The notes under the pieces were generated by a model. The model was not told the origin of the DNA. It did not search any database and saw only the letters and a program-made list of their open reading frames with translations. A DNA stretch of 64,000 nt from Maricurvus nonylphenolicus (GTDB lineage: Bacteria > Pseudomonadota > Gammaproteobacteria > Pseudomonadales > Cellvibrionaceae): the NCBI RefSeq assembly GCF_042854845.1, contig NZ_AP031498.1, forward strand, positions 5,270,001-5,334,000, written 5' to 3'. Of the stretch, positions 7,476-14,140 are shown in pieces; the stretch's first letter is position 1; the number at the start of each line of letters is the position of its first letter. A program made the position numbers and the translations under genes.

Positions 7476-7734
7476 CCAGCCTAACTGCCTTGTGGCTTAG
7501 TTGCAGCTGGCACGAACAAATGCGGGCCACTGCGGTTACTATTTAAACAACAATGGATACGAGGCTCCGAAGAGCGAACGGAAGGAACTTTGGATTTACT
7601 GCGTACCCTCCATTGGTACCACGTTGTCACTTTATTGGGAAAGTTTACCTTACTTCCCGGTTGGCACAAACCCGTTTTCTGGCACAGTGCCGACGACCAT
7701 TACTTAACCGTTAAAGCTAGACCGCGAGAAAACG
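7476..7734. other. Cassette 15: no convincing gene
   Basis: This stretch between attC 15 and attC 14 holds only weak frames: 62 codons on the minus strand (7481-7669) and 68 codons on the plus strand (7501-7707). Neither has a ribosome binding site or a protein-like composition. Either the cassette is non-coding, carries a plus-strand gene running against the array, or its gene has decayed. Confidence 0.55.
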
Positions 7735-7864
7735 TAACGCCCGGCTTAGGGGCGGTCTTGGAGTTGTTTGTGTTGTGCTAGCGTAGCGGTAAGCACATAA
7801 ACAAACAACGGAAAGGCCGTCCCAGCCATGCGCTTTTAGCATGGCGACTACAGCCGCTTGTTAT
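7735..7864 (-). other. attC 14
   Basis: Ends are TAACGCCC at 7735 and TTGTTATA at 7858-7865. At about 130 bp it is the longest attC here, with a TTGTTTGTGTTGTG / CACATAAACAAACAA arm pair. Confidence 0.88.
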
Positions 7865-7868
7865 AAAT

Positions 7869-8387
7869 TCACCTTCCTCTGAACTTACGTATGACTGACA
7901 TAAGCCCTTTGGATCTAAAAACAAGATATGCCCCTATAGCTATTTCAATGACGGTCACGATCTCATTTGCCCAATGCTCTGAAAGCGTGTATGGATCAGC
8001 ATTGTAGTAATTTATTTGGTAAATAAGTATTGCGTTGTAGACAAAGTCAGGTATCGCCTAGGTTAGGATATATAAGCCTACAATTACTAGAACGCTTTCA
8101 GAAAAATCTGAATCACCAATCTCAATGGTGGGGCTATCAGAAACAGAATAGGGAACAATTTTCTTTGCTATAGAAATTGGGAACAGAACCAAAATTAGAC
8201 CTGCAATCAAGAAAGCCCCTGCACCAGACAGTGTCACATAGACGACAGTTTCGGCTAGGCCAACATCACCCATGACCATGAGCTGTTCTTTCTGAGCGTA
8301 AGCTGCACTCGCAGAGGCAAATGCATTAATGATCATGTATATCCCAAAAACTCTTAAGATCAGAGCGGAAACTTCAAGTAATTTCAT
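7869..8387 (-). pseudogene. Cassette 14: multi-pass membrane protein interrupted by an amber codon
   Basis: From ATG 8387 the frame encodes 109 residues with hydrophobic helices near residues 7-30, 45-70 and the end, then meets TAG at 8058-8060. In exactly the same frame coding continues for 62 more residues (AIPDFVYNAILIYQ... ending near SVIRKFRGR) to TGA at 7869-7871, immediately before attC 14. That placement is normal for a cassette stop codon. The intact gene would encode about 172 residues; a single C-to-T change (CAG to TAG, giving Gln) would explain the break. Readthrough or a sequencing error are the alternatives. Family not recognised. Confidence 0.8.
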
Positions 8388-8404
8388 ATCTTCCCTGTGA
8401 TTTA

Positions 8405-8456
8405 TAACGCCTTAAGCAGCGGGCAGCTTTAGCTGTCCGCTGCCTTTACTTGTTAT
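8405..8456 (-). other. attC 13 (short)
   Basis: Ends are TAACGCC at 8405 and TTGTTATG at 8450-8457. It is only about 52 bp, with the hairpin GCGGGCAGCTTTAGCTGTCCGC. Confidence 0.9.
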
Positions 8457-8460
8457 GTGT

Positions 8461-8802
8461 TTACTCGTTGTCATATTCAAAGCCGGAAGCCACCCAGCGG
8501 CTGAAGCTAGAGCAGACAAATTCTTTCAGTGTTGGATCCATGCTGCCATGCCCAACAATTGATACTTCTGGATCGTCACTACCCAGCGCGATAATAAAAG
8601 CTTCTCCGCCGCCATTATCGCCGATGTTAATGTAGCCATTTGCGTATGTCTTTGTTTCGTAACAGTCATTTCTTTCGATCAGATCTTGGAGTAAGTAGAG
8701 ATATACATCACCCTCCATTTCTTTTGTATGGCCTGATAGAAATTCTTTGTATGAGCTTGGTATAGCTTGCTCAAAATATGATTCGATATCTGCGATATTC
8801 AT
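8461..8802 (-). CDS. Cassette 13: SUKH (SMI1/KNR4) family protein
   Basis: The ATG at 8802 gives 113 residues starting MNIADIESYFEQ, matching where SUKH domains start. The frame open to 8865 runs into attC 12. The IPSSYKEFLSGH segment, a YLLQDLIERN helix and GYINIGDNGGGEAFIIAL followed by IVGHGSMDP match the SMI1/KNR4 pattern. SUKH proteins are a large superfamily of immunity proteins against polymorphic toxins, and some have other roles. It is cytoplasmic with no signal sequence. No cognate toxin is adjacent. Confidence 0.85.
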   Translation of the reverse strand: MNIADIESYFEQAIPSSYKEFLSGHTKEMEGDVYLYLLQDLIERNDCYETKTYANGYINIGDNGGGEAFIIALGSDDPEVSIVGHGSMDPTLKEFVCSSFSRWVASGFEYDNE

Positions 8803-8817
8803 AATGCCATGAACACA

Positions 8818-8913
8818 TAACGCCTCAAACACCGGCTTGGTGAAGTTGGCGGCTTTTTTGCGCAAGCGAAAAAGGTGACAGCTTTACCAAGTCCGCGTGC
8901 TTTGACTTGTTAT
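8818..8913 (-). other. attC 12
   Basis: Ends are TAACGCC at 8818 and TTGTTATG at 8907-8914, with the arm pair CGGCTTGGTGAAG / AGCTTTACCAAGTCCG. Confidence 0.9.
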
Positions 8914-8919
8914 GCGATT

Positions 8920-9357
8920 TCATGGAACCACCTTGAGTTCAATTTGAGCACCGTCAGGAAGCTCTTCAATTTGTTTGCCGAGACGGCCAGAGAACCTAAT
9001 AATTTCTAGAAGTGGCGCCACTTTAACATTTGAGCCACCATACTCGCCGCCTAACACACCGGGGATTACCATATGATATTTGTACCCTGGCTCTAATTTT
9101 CCAAGCAAACCTTCTGCTTCTTGAACCATAGCTGTCATAAACCAATCTTCGAGAAACTCTTCGTTTTTAATAAGAGAGTTATACTCTGCGATTGATTCTG
9201 AAACTATCTCGCAATAAACATCTTCAGGACATAACCGCCAAAATTTATTACTGAAATCTTTAACGATTAGATTGCCAAACTCGTTCTCTATAACGACTTC
9301 TTGAGGTTCTATACCAACCCAGCCCCAAGCATCTATGATTTCGTTGAGTATGCTCAT
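8920..9357 (-). CDS. Cassette 12: DUF1851/Tdi1 C-terminal immunity-like protein
   Basis: 145 residues. It has the family layout of an N-terminal helical part (IIDAWGWVGIEP, then FGNLIVKDFSNKFWRLCPED) and the C-terminal DUF1851 block PGVLGGEYGGSNVKVAPLLEIIRFSGRLG followed by QIEELPDGAQI. It is the closer match of the two Tdi1-type proteins to the full-length family. Cytoplasmic. The likely role, by family, is neutralising a secreted antibacterial toxin; this is not shown by the context, which has no toxin or T6SS gene. Confidence 0.82.
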   Translation of the reverse strand: MSILNEIIDAWGWVGIEPQEVVIENEFGNLIVKDFSNKFWRLCPEDVYCEIVSESIAEYNSLIKNEEFLEDWFMTAMVQEAEGLLGKLEPGYKYHMVIPGVLGGEYGGSNVKVAPLLEIIRFSGRLGKQIEELPDGAQIELKVVP

Positions 9358-9372
9358 ATCTCTCTTTTCGCA

Positions 9373-9440
9373 TAACGCCCAAAGCAGCGGCGCGCGTTAG
9401 CGCGTCCAGCCCGCAGGGCGATGCTGCCTTTGCTTGTTAT
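9373..9440 (-). other. attC 11
   Basis: Ends are TAACGCCC at 9373 and TTGTTATG at 9434-9441. It is short, with GCGCGCGTTAGCGCGTC at the tip. Confidence 0.9.
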
Positions 9441-10114
9441 GAGTGATTCTTTAGTACGATATTTTTGCATTCATCAAATAACGGTTTAACTTGTTTTGGC
9501 ATATCCAAACAGGGGTTAAACTCCTTGTCTAAGGTCCTTATTGGATTGTGCATTTGACCAAGCAAAAAATCCATTTCCATACACATAAGGTATAAAGCCC
9601 TTAAAGAGCTTTCAAAATCATCTTTGAAAGTTTTGTCTCTCTTTTCTAGATATTGGCCCAAATCTGATATTGAAGTTGGATCAAACTCTTGAGATTTATT
9701 GTGAACCAACTTGTTTCTTGCTTTTATTAATCTTTTTAAAGCACCAAATGCGGGGCCTGACTTGTCAATAGATTTCCCGCAAACTAATTTCGGTATTACA
9801 ACCCACTTTGAAATAACATCCATACTGTATAGATGGTTTTCGCAATAACTATCGCCTAGATGGATACCAGCATAATTGTTTATCGATGCCTCTACACAAA
9901 GTGCTGAAAATACTATTGCTTTGACAGCATGCCCTGTTGCCTTATAAGAAAGCTCAGTTTTCTCACTTTCATGAAGATCGCTATCATCTAAAGCTTCCAC
10001 ATCTAAGCATTTAACGTATTCTTCTTGCGCAACTTCAAAGTAAACGTATTGCAGCCCTCCCATTCGAGAGTATGAATCCCTCGGGTGTTCTACATAAATT
10101 GGCTCACCCTTCAA
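9437..10114 (-). CDS. Cassette 11: HEPN-motif-containing protein
   Basis: 225 residues, helical and cytoplasmic. A segment near residue 132 reads KARNKLVHNKSQEF, which contains the R-x4-H motif (RNKLVH) of HEPN domains, in a helix context typical of HEPN proteins (upstream AVKAIVFSALCVEASIN, downstream YLEKRDKTFKDDFESSLRALYLMCMEM). HEPN domains with this motif are often RNases in toxin-antitoxin or phage-defence systems, but some are non-catalytic. No partner antitoxin lies in this cassette. The assignment rests on the motif and helix pattern only. Confidence 0.7.
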   Translation of the reverse strand: MKGEPIYVEHPRDSYSRMGGLQYVYFEVAQEEYVKCLDVEALDDSDLHESEKTELSYKATGHAVKAIVFSALCVEASINNYAGIHLGDSYCENHLYSMDVISKWVVIPKLVCGKSIDKSGPAFGALKRLIKARNKLVHNKSQEFDPTSISDLGQYLEKRDKTFKDDFESSLRALYLMCMEMDFLLGQMHNPIRTLDKEFNPCLDMPKQVKPLFDECKNIVLKNHS

Positions 10115-10134
10115 TATTGGTTCTCCTTAACTCA

Positions 10135-10231
10135 TAACGCTCAGCACACGGGCGGCCGAAATGTAGCGAAGCGCAATGTAGGCCGTCCTGCCCGGCGCTT
10201 TTCAGCCGGGCAATCGTGCTGCTGCTTGTTA
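10135..10231 (-). other. attC 10
   Basis: Ends are TAACGC at 10135 and TTGTTATG at 10227-10233. It is nearly identical to attC 1 (14042-14137), sharing CAGCACACGGGCGGCCGAAA and the CAATGTAGGCCGTCCTGCCC arm. Confidence 0.9.
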
Positions 10232-10245
10232 TGCGATTAACTCTG

Positions 10246-10479
10246 CTATTTATCATTACTTTCGTCTCGCCCCGCGAACATGCCTTTAATCTCAAGATAC
10301 AAGCCATAAGCACATGCTAAAGCCGGCACAAGAAGAAAATATATAGGACCATAACTAGTAGAAAAAACTAGGAATACGCATAGAATCATTACGAATGATA
10401 AAACAATAATGCTATCCATCCCCTCATATAGAGGGCCAGCATCTTTTAAACGTCTAAAATTTCTAAGCTTTAATTTCAT
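10246..10479 (-). CDS. Cassette 10: small two-helix membrane protein
   Basis: 77 residues: a basic N-terminus (MKLKLRNFRRLKD), two hydrophobic helices at about residues 23-40 and 46-62, and a charged C-terminus. The composition fits an inner-membrane protein with both ends in the cytoplasm. No motif identifies it. Confidence 0.7.
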   Translation of the reverse strand: MKLKLRNFRRLKDAGPLYEGMDSIIVLSFVMILCVFLVFSTSYGPIYFLLVPALACAYGLYLEIKGMFAGRDESNDK

Positions 10480-10499
10480 AGCTCTTCGTCATGAATGCA

Positions 10500-10554
10500 T
10501 AACGCTGGCAGAAGGCACGCGAGGTACGAGCGTCGCTCTTGCTGCCTTTGTTAT
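10500..10554 (-). other. attC 9 (short)
   Basis: Ends are TAACGC at 10500 and TTGTTATG at 10548-10555; about 55 bp. Confidence 0.88.
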
Positions 10555-11018
10555 GCATAGTTGTAAGATGCTTTCTCACTATAGTTTCCCCACTCATTTA
10601 CATCATTAAAGCCGCCGACATATAGGACTTCACCACTTCTTACCAGCCACTCCATTCCATGCTCTACCTCCCACTCACATTCCAGTTCAAGATGCACCAC
10701 TGGTTCATTTCCATTTTCTGGATCAGGCACTATAAGTGAATTTGGTTGAATGAGCTTTAGGACATCACCTAATTGTGCAAACCCCCTTTCAGGCTGGCCG
10801 GTCATCTTCAGGAAGTCATTACAGTAGCGAATTGATGCCTTGCATAGTGCTTCAATAATATTGGCATCAAGAGAGTTCATGTATTCTGCACAAATTTTTA
10901 TATAGGCTTCATTTGCCTCTTCATCTGCATACACTTTTATATATGTGGAAAAATGCTGAAAGTAGGCTTCACCTTCCAGGCCAAATTCTCCCTCTTGAAG
11001 ATTACGAATGAGCTCCAT
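10551..11018 (-). CDS. Cassette 9: DUF6985-like protein
   Basis: 155 acidic residues, cytoplasmic. The C-terminal half has LELECEWEVEHGMEWLVRSGEVLYVGGFND, which resembles the DUF6985 pattern (acidic strand, Trp, E/D-EHG, then a G..-yvG strand). Proteins of that kind appear among predicted immunity families, but no function is established. The stop codon overlaps attC 9. Assignment is by eye and moderate. Confidence 0.65.
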   Translation of the reverse strand: MELIRNLQEGEFGLEGEAYFQHFSTYIKVYADEEANEAYIKICAEYMNSLDANIIEALCKASIRYCNDFLKMTGQPERGFAQLGDVLKLIQPNSLIVPDPENGNEPVVHLELECEWEVEHGMEWLVRSGEVLYVGGFNDVNEWGNYSEKASYNYA

Positions 11019-11036
11019 TATTTCCTCTGTGATGCA

Positions 11037-11104
11037 TAACGCCTTTATAAGGGGCGCCGGAACGGCGTCCCAGCAGCTTTAGCTGCGTCTTAATAAACTT
11101 GTTA
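11037..11104 (-). other. attC 8
   Basis: Ends are TAACGCC at 11037 and TTGTTAG at 11099-11105, with CGCCGGAACGGCG at the tip. Confidence 0.9.
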
Positions 11105-11110
11105 GCATTG

Positions 11111-11491
11111 CTACTTTTTGACCCCATTCACCACATCGTAGAAGCAGCTTATCGAGGCATCCTCTTCATTTGGGTAGTTAAAAGAAATCATGTAGTTATT
11201 TTCGCCTTTATAAACATCAACAACTAACTTTTTGTATTCTTCTGAATTCTTCTCAGGGTACCTATCACCGTAGAGATCTTTTATACACTCGGTTATAGCT
11301 ATTGAAGCTTTAAGATCTATTGTTTTTTCTGGATATATTCTCGGCTTCGAATACGACTGCATAAATTGAAAAAAACCTTTATTAAAGCTCTTTTCATCAA
11401 ATAGCAGATTATCCAGTTCACTAGAATTAGCCATCGAGTAGCTAGGCACAATCATACATAGAAGAAAAATAATTTTGGTATGAAATTTCAC
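11111..11491 (-). CDS. Cassette 8: small exported protein
   Basis: 126 residues with a signal peptide (MKFHTKIIFLLCMIVPSYSMA, cleavage near SMA-NSS). The mature part is helical at first and then beta-rich, with two cysteines (ITECIKDLY and SISCFYDVV) that could form a disulfide. Periplasmic; family not recognised. Confidence 0.75.
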   Translation of the reverse strand: MKFHTKIIFLLCMIVPSYSMANSSELDNLLFDEKSFNKGFFQFMQSYSKPRIYPEKTIDLKASIAITECIKDLYGDRYPEKNSEEYKKLVVDVYKGENNYMISFNYPNEEDASISCFYDVVNGVKK

Positions 11492-11507
11492 AATAACCCC
11501 GTGATGC

Positions 11508-11595
11508 TAACGCCCGGCTTAAGGGCTATTTATGGAGCGCAGCGGAATAAATAGTCCCAGCCGCGCTTTTCAGCGGCGATTACAGCCGCTTGTTA
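11508..11595 (-). other. attC 7
   Basis: Ends are TAACGCCC at 11508 and TTGTTAAA at 11590-11597, with GGGCTATTTATGGAGCG / CGGAATAAATAGTCCC arms. Confidence 0.9.
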
Positions 11596-11598
11596 AAT

Positions 11599-11901
11599 TC
11601 AGTTAGTAATCTTAGCTTTGTCTTTAAGGTAAAGCCTTGTAAATGCGATACCAGCAATAAAATATACACACATAGCGAACCAGTACAAAACTGGCTGCTC
11701 ATCTTTTGGGATAATACCAGTGCCTGTTGCATATGATATATATGCTTTCTCTTTTATTAGATCATGCGCAAGCATCAAGAATGCCCCTACGGCCAAAACA
11801 AGAGACTCCTTAGCAAAGCCTCTTTGCTTATCTTGCGGACTCTCTTTTCCGTAAAGCTCCTCTCTTGCAGCTTCGAGTCGCCTCTTTCGTCGTCTACTCA
11901 T
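11599..11901 (-). CDS. Cassette 7: small membrane protein with basic N-terminus
   Basis: 100 residues. An unusually arginine-rich start (MSRRRKRRLEAAREELYG) is followed by two hydrophobic helices (about residues 33-50 and 72-90) separated by a polar loop. An inner-membrane location with the N-terminus in the cytoplasm is expected from the positive-inside rule. No known family. Confidence 0.7.
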   Translation of the reverse strand: MSRRRKRRLEAAREELYGKESPQDKQRGFAKESLVLAVGAFLMLAHDLIKEKAYISYATGTGIIPKDEQPVLYWFAMCVYFIAGIAFTRLYLKDKAKITN

Positions 11902-11908
11902 AATAATT

Positions 11909-11984
11909 TAACGCCGGCAGCAAAGGCGAGCGATTAGCGAGTCCAGCCCGCGTCTTTTGCGGGCGATTTTGCCTGCCCTTGTTA
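11909..11984 (-). other. attC 6
   Basis: Ends are TAACGCC at 11909 and TTGTTAAG at 11979-11986. Member of the attC 2/5/6/16 subfamily. Confidence 0.9.
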
Positions 11985-11989
11985 AGAAT

Positions 11990-12349
11990 TTACACTCCCT
12001 CATAAGTTGGCCATATAACCTTATGATGGTACACAGATAGAATCATAACTAGTAATACTGCCACCCCTAATGATTGGACACTTATCCAGAAATGAGCTGA
12101 AAAATTAATCACTACAGCAGACATGCAACCTAAAGCGTAATATACAAGCTTACCTTTAAGGCTTTTAGCATGGCTATATGGAGAGATAGCTTCAATACCT
12201 AATGCAATTAGCGACAAAACAAACCACACAGCGATTGCCAAAGGATAACCATACTCGATGCCAAGTCCATACAAAAAGCATCCAGGAATCCCAAGAAAGA
12301 ATAAATGTGTTCGTAAACTGCTCAAATATGAAACGCTCAGATCTTCCAT
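11990..12349 (-). CDS. Cassette 6: four-helix membrane protein
   Basis: 119 residues with about four hydrophobic helices (residues 15-30, 34-52, 68-86 and 90-107) and a single polar loop SPYSHAKSLKGKL between the second and third. No catalytic motif is visible. Family not recognised. Confidence 0.7.
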   Translation of the reverse strand: MEDLSVSYLSSLRTHLFFLGIPGCFLYGLGIEYGYPLAIAVWFVLSLIALGIEAISPYSHAKSLKGKLVYYALGCMSAVVINFSAHFWISVQSLGVAVLLVMILSVYHHKVIWPTYEGV

Positions 12350-12356
12350 AGATTCT

Positions 12357-12447
12357 TAACGCCGGCCACACAGGCGAGCGAAACGCAGTGTAGCGAGTCC
12401 AGCCAAATGCGCCTTTTTGCATTTGGCGATTGTGCTGGCCCTTGTTA
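12357..12447 (-). other. attC 5
   Basis: Ends are TAACGCC at 12357 and TTGTTATG at 12442-12449. Member of the subfamily with GCGAGCGAAACGCAGTGTAG. Confidence 0.9.
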
Positions 12448-12777
12448 TGTGCATTTACCCAGCCCTGTAAATTTATAGTTAGTTGTACCTAAGTAGCTTT
12501 TTATTTTAAGCAAGCAAACCTCTTGGCCTTTCTTGAGAGTAGGTACATTGCTGCTACCAAACTTTACATTACCACCACCCTCTAAAGTAGCAATTGTTAC
12601 CTCTTTGTTGCCTAGCCATGACCCCTTGTAGGTTCTATTCGTGACCACTGCAGACATGCTGCTTTTAGAGCTTGCTAAATTTGCTGCCATAAATAGCATC
12701 ACAACAGACAAACAAATTATCAATGCAATAATTGCATCTCTGTTTTCTGACAACCAAAAGCTTATCTCAGGCTTCAA
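12445..12777 (-). CDS. Cassette 5: single-pass membrane protein with small beta domain
   Basis: 110 residues. One hydrophobic helix (about residues 15-33, IIALIICLSVVMLFMAANL) precedes a beta-rich domain with the segment LKKGQEVCLLKI and a C-terminal GLGKC. The overall plan matches cassette 18, although the sequences are distant. Location: inner membrane, domain probably periplasmic. Function unknown. Confidence 0.72.
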   Translation of the reverse strand: MKPEISFWLSENRDAIIALIICLSVVMLFMAANLASSKSSMSAVVTNRTYKGSWLGNKEVTIATLEGGGNVKFGSSNVPTLKKGQEVCLLKIKSYLGTTNYKFTGLGKCT

Positions 12778-12802
12778 TTACTTCTCCGCACTCGAAAACA
12801 CA

Positions 12803-12887
12803 TAACGCCCCGCACAGGGGCAGACAAATAAGCGCAGCGTTTTGGCTGTCCCAGCGACCAACGGGAGCGATTGCTGCGGTTTGTTAT
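12803..12887 (-). other. attC 4
   Basis: Ends are TAACGCCC at 12803 and TTGTTATG at 12882-12889. Confidence 0.9.
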
Positions 12888-12892
12888 GCGCC

Positions 12893-13258
12893 TTACTCAC
12901 TTTGATACCCCATAAACTCAAACCAACTTCTTCTTTCAGTTTTAAGTGGTTCAGGCAGCATTTCGAATGCCCAATGCCTTTCTGTAACTGAGGTATCAGA
13001 AAGGTCTAAATCTTCACACACGGCATTTCTTATTATCTGATTAAGCGATTCATTACCCTTTATATAATATTCATTAAGTATATTGAACGCATCTATAACA
13101 ACAGCTTTTTCAGATTCATCAACTTTCCTTTGTATGAACTTGATAAAAACTGCAACTTCAAACGTAAGCAATCCATCTTCTTTGTTTATTTCCGAGCGTA
13201 TTTCGGGAAACCTATCCTTTACCGCTTTAAGAAATTCACTTCTATGTGCTTTCTTCAT
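12893..13258 (-). CDS. Cassette 4: hypothetical helical protein
   Basis: 121 residues, soluble and mostly helical, with no signal peptide. It starts MKKAHRSEFLKAVKDRFPEIRSEINKEDG and contains a long helix FIKFIQRKVDESEKAVVIDAFNILNEYYIKG and a C-terminal ERRSWFEFMG. The size and style match cytoplasmic immunity-type or antitoxin-type cassette proteins, but no family can be named with confidence. Confidence 0.72.
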   Translation of the reverse strand: MKKAHRSEFLKAVKDRFPEIRSEINKEDGLLTFEVAVFIKFIQRKVDESEKAVVIDAFNILNEYYIKGNESLNQIIRNAVCEDLDLSDTSVTERHWAFEMLPEPLKTERRSWFEFMGYQSE

Positions 13259-13271
13259 CTGTGTTTACGCA

Positions 13272-13355
13272 TAACGCCTTTATAAACGGCGCGCGCTTTA
13301 TGCGCGTCCAGTTGCAGCCGTCTTTTGGCTGCAACGATGTTTGATAAACTTGTTA
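13272..13355 (-). other. attC 3
   Basis: Ends are TAACGCC at 13272 and TTGTTAAA at 13350-13357. Near twin of attC 21. Confidence 0.9.
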
Positions 13356-13376
13356 AATGGCCGGATTGGCACCGAA

Positions 13377-13610
13377 CTATGCATTGCCGCACCTGCACAC
13401 ATGCTTTGCTACCAAGCCACTTTCATTTTCGTAAAATACAACCTCTTCACAGGTAACTACCTCATCTGTGACGAACTCCCATGGAAAATGTTCATCATCG
13501 TCATTTACGTCGATAATTCTGAAACAGGAGCCATGAACGTGAATTGCCTTCACTGGCTCCAAGTTTCCATCGGGAAAACCAACAACGTTGACATAAATTA
13601 GCTGATCCAT
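13377..13610 (-). CDS. Cassette 3: small acidic protein
   Basis: 77 residues from the ATG at 13610, which has GCAGGAG five bases upstream; a second ATG at 13622 would add four residues. The protein is beta-rich and acidic (NDDDEHFPWEFV, VTCEEVVFYENESG), with three cysteines and a C-terminal CRCG. No family recognised; cytoplasmic by lack of a signal sequence. Confidence 0.65.
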   Translation of the reverse strand: MDQLIYVNVVGFPDGNLEPVKAIHVHGSCFRIIDVNDDDEHFPWEFVTDEVVTCEEVVFYENESGLVAKHVCRCGNA

Positions 13611-13623
13611 TGCTCCTGCCATT

Positions 13624-13707
13624 TAACGCCCTGCGCACGGGCGAGCGAAACGTAGTGTAGCGAGTCCGGCCCGCGTTTTTTGCGGGCTTTTGTGCCGCAG
13701 CTTGTTA
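13624..13707 (-). other. attC 2
   Basis: Ends are TAACGCC at 13624 and TTGTTATG at 13702-13709. Confidence 0.9.
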
Positions 13708-14022
13708 TGTGTTTTTAAATTCTTGCTCAAGATTCAGCCCTCTAACATCCATATTATACGGCCTTTCAAGGCCCTCATTCTCAAGGACTTGCTCATACTG
13801 TATTAAATGCCCCTGAAGACGCTCAGCTAGCTCTAAGGCCTCATAATACATATCTTCGTCGCCATGCTCCTTTGCTTTGCTCATGAAGTATTTAGCTGTG
13901 GATAGTATGGAGCTTAAGGAATCACCTTGTATTGCGACAGCAGGGAATGAACGCCCCAGCATTTGCACGATGCCGCTATTAGAAATGTGATCGTAAATTT
14001 TTGCTTCCATGTGATGCTTCAC
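13705..14022 (-). CDS. Cassette 2: DUF6959-like protein
   Basis: 105 residues. The segment VQMLGRSFPAVAIQGDSLSSIL (residues about 19-40) fits the DUF6959 pattern (RxFPgv.iQGDsL), followed by a two-helix part (ALELAERLQGHLIQYEQVLENEGLERPY). DUF6959 proteins are small cytoplasmic proteins often seen near toxin/immunity loci; function is unproven. An internal ATG five codons in (MEAKIYD) is an alternative start. Confidence 0.75.
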   Translation of the reverse strand: MKHHMEAKIYDHISNSGIVQMLGRSFPAVAIQGDSLSSILSTAKYFMSKAKEHGDEDMYYEALELAERLQGHLIQYEQVLENEGLERPYNMDVRGLNLEQEFKNT

Positions 14023-14041
14023 TTCGATTCGAGATTACACA

Positions 14042-14137
14042 TAACGCCCAGCACACGGGCGGCCGAAATGAAGCGAAGCGCAATGTAGGCCGTCCTGCCC
14101 GGCGTTTTTTGCCGGGCTTACGTGCTGCTGTTTGTTA
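14042..14137 (-). other. attC 1 (first site after attI)
   Basis: Ends are TAACGCCC at 14042 and TTGTTATG at 14132-14139. Near twin of attC 10. Confidence 0.9.
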
Positions 14138-14140
14138 TGT

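Noticed and set aside
7481..7707. Short frames on both strands in cassette 15
   Set aside because: No ribosome binding site or protein-like composition; kept only as a possible non-coding cassette.
2676..14137. Regularly spaced palindromic repeats suggesting a CRISPR array
   Set aside because: Spacing is irregular, each interval holds a gene, and the repeats have attC ends and an adjacent IntI, so they are integron attC sites.
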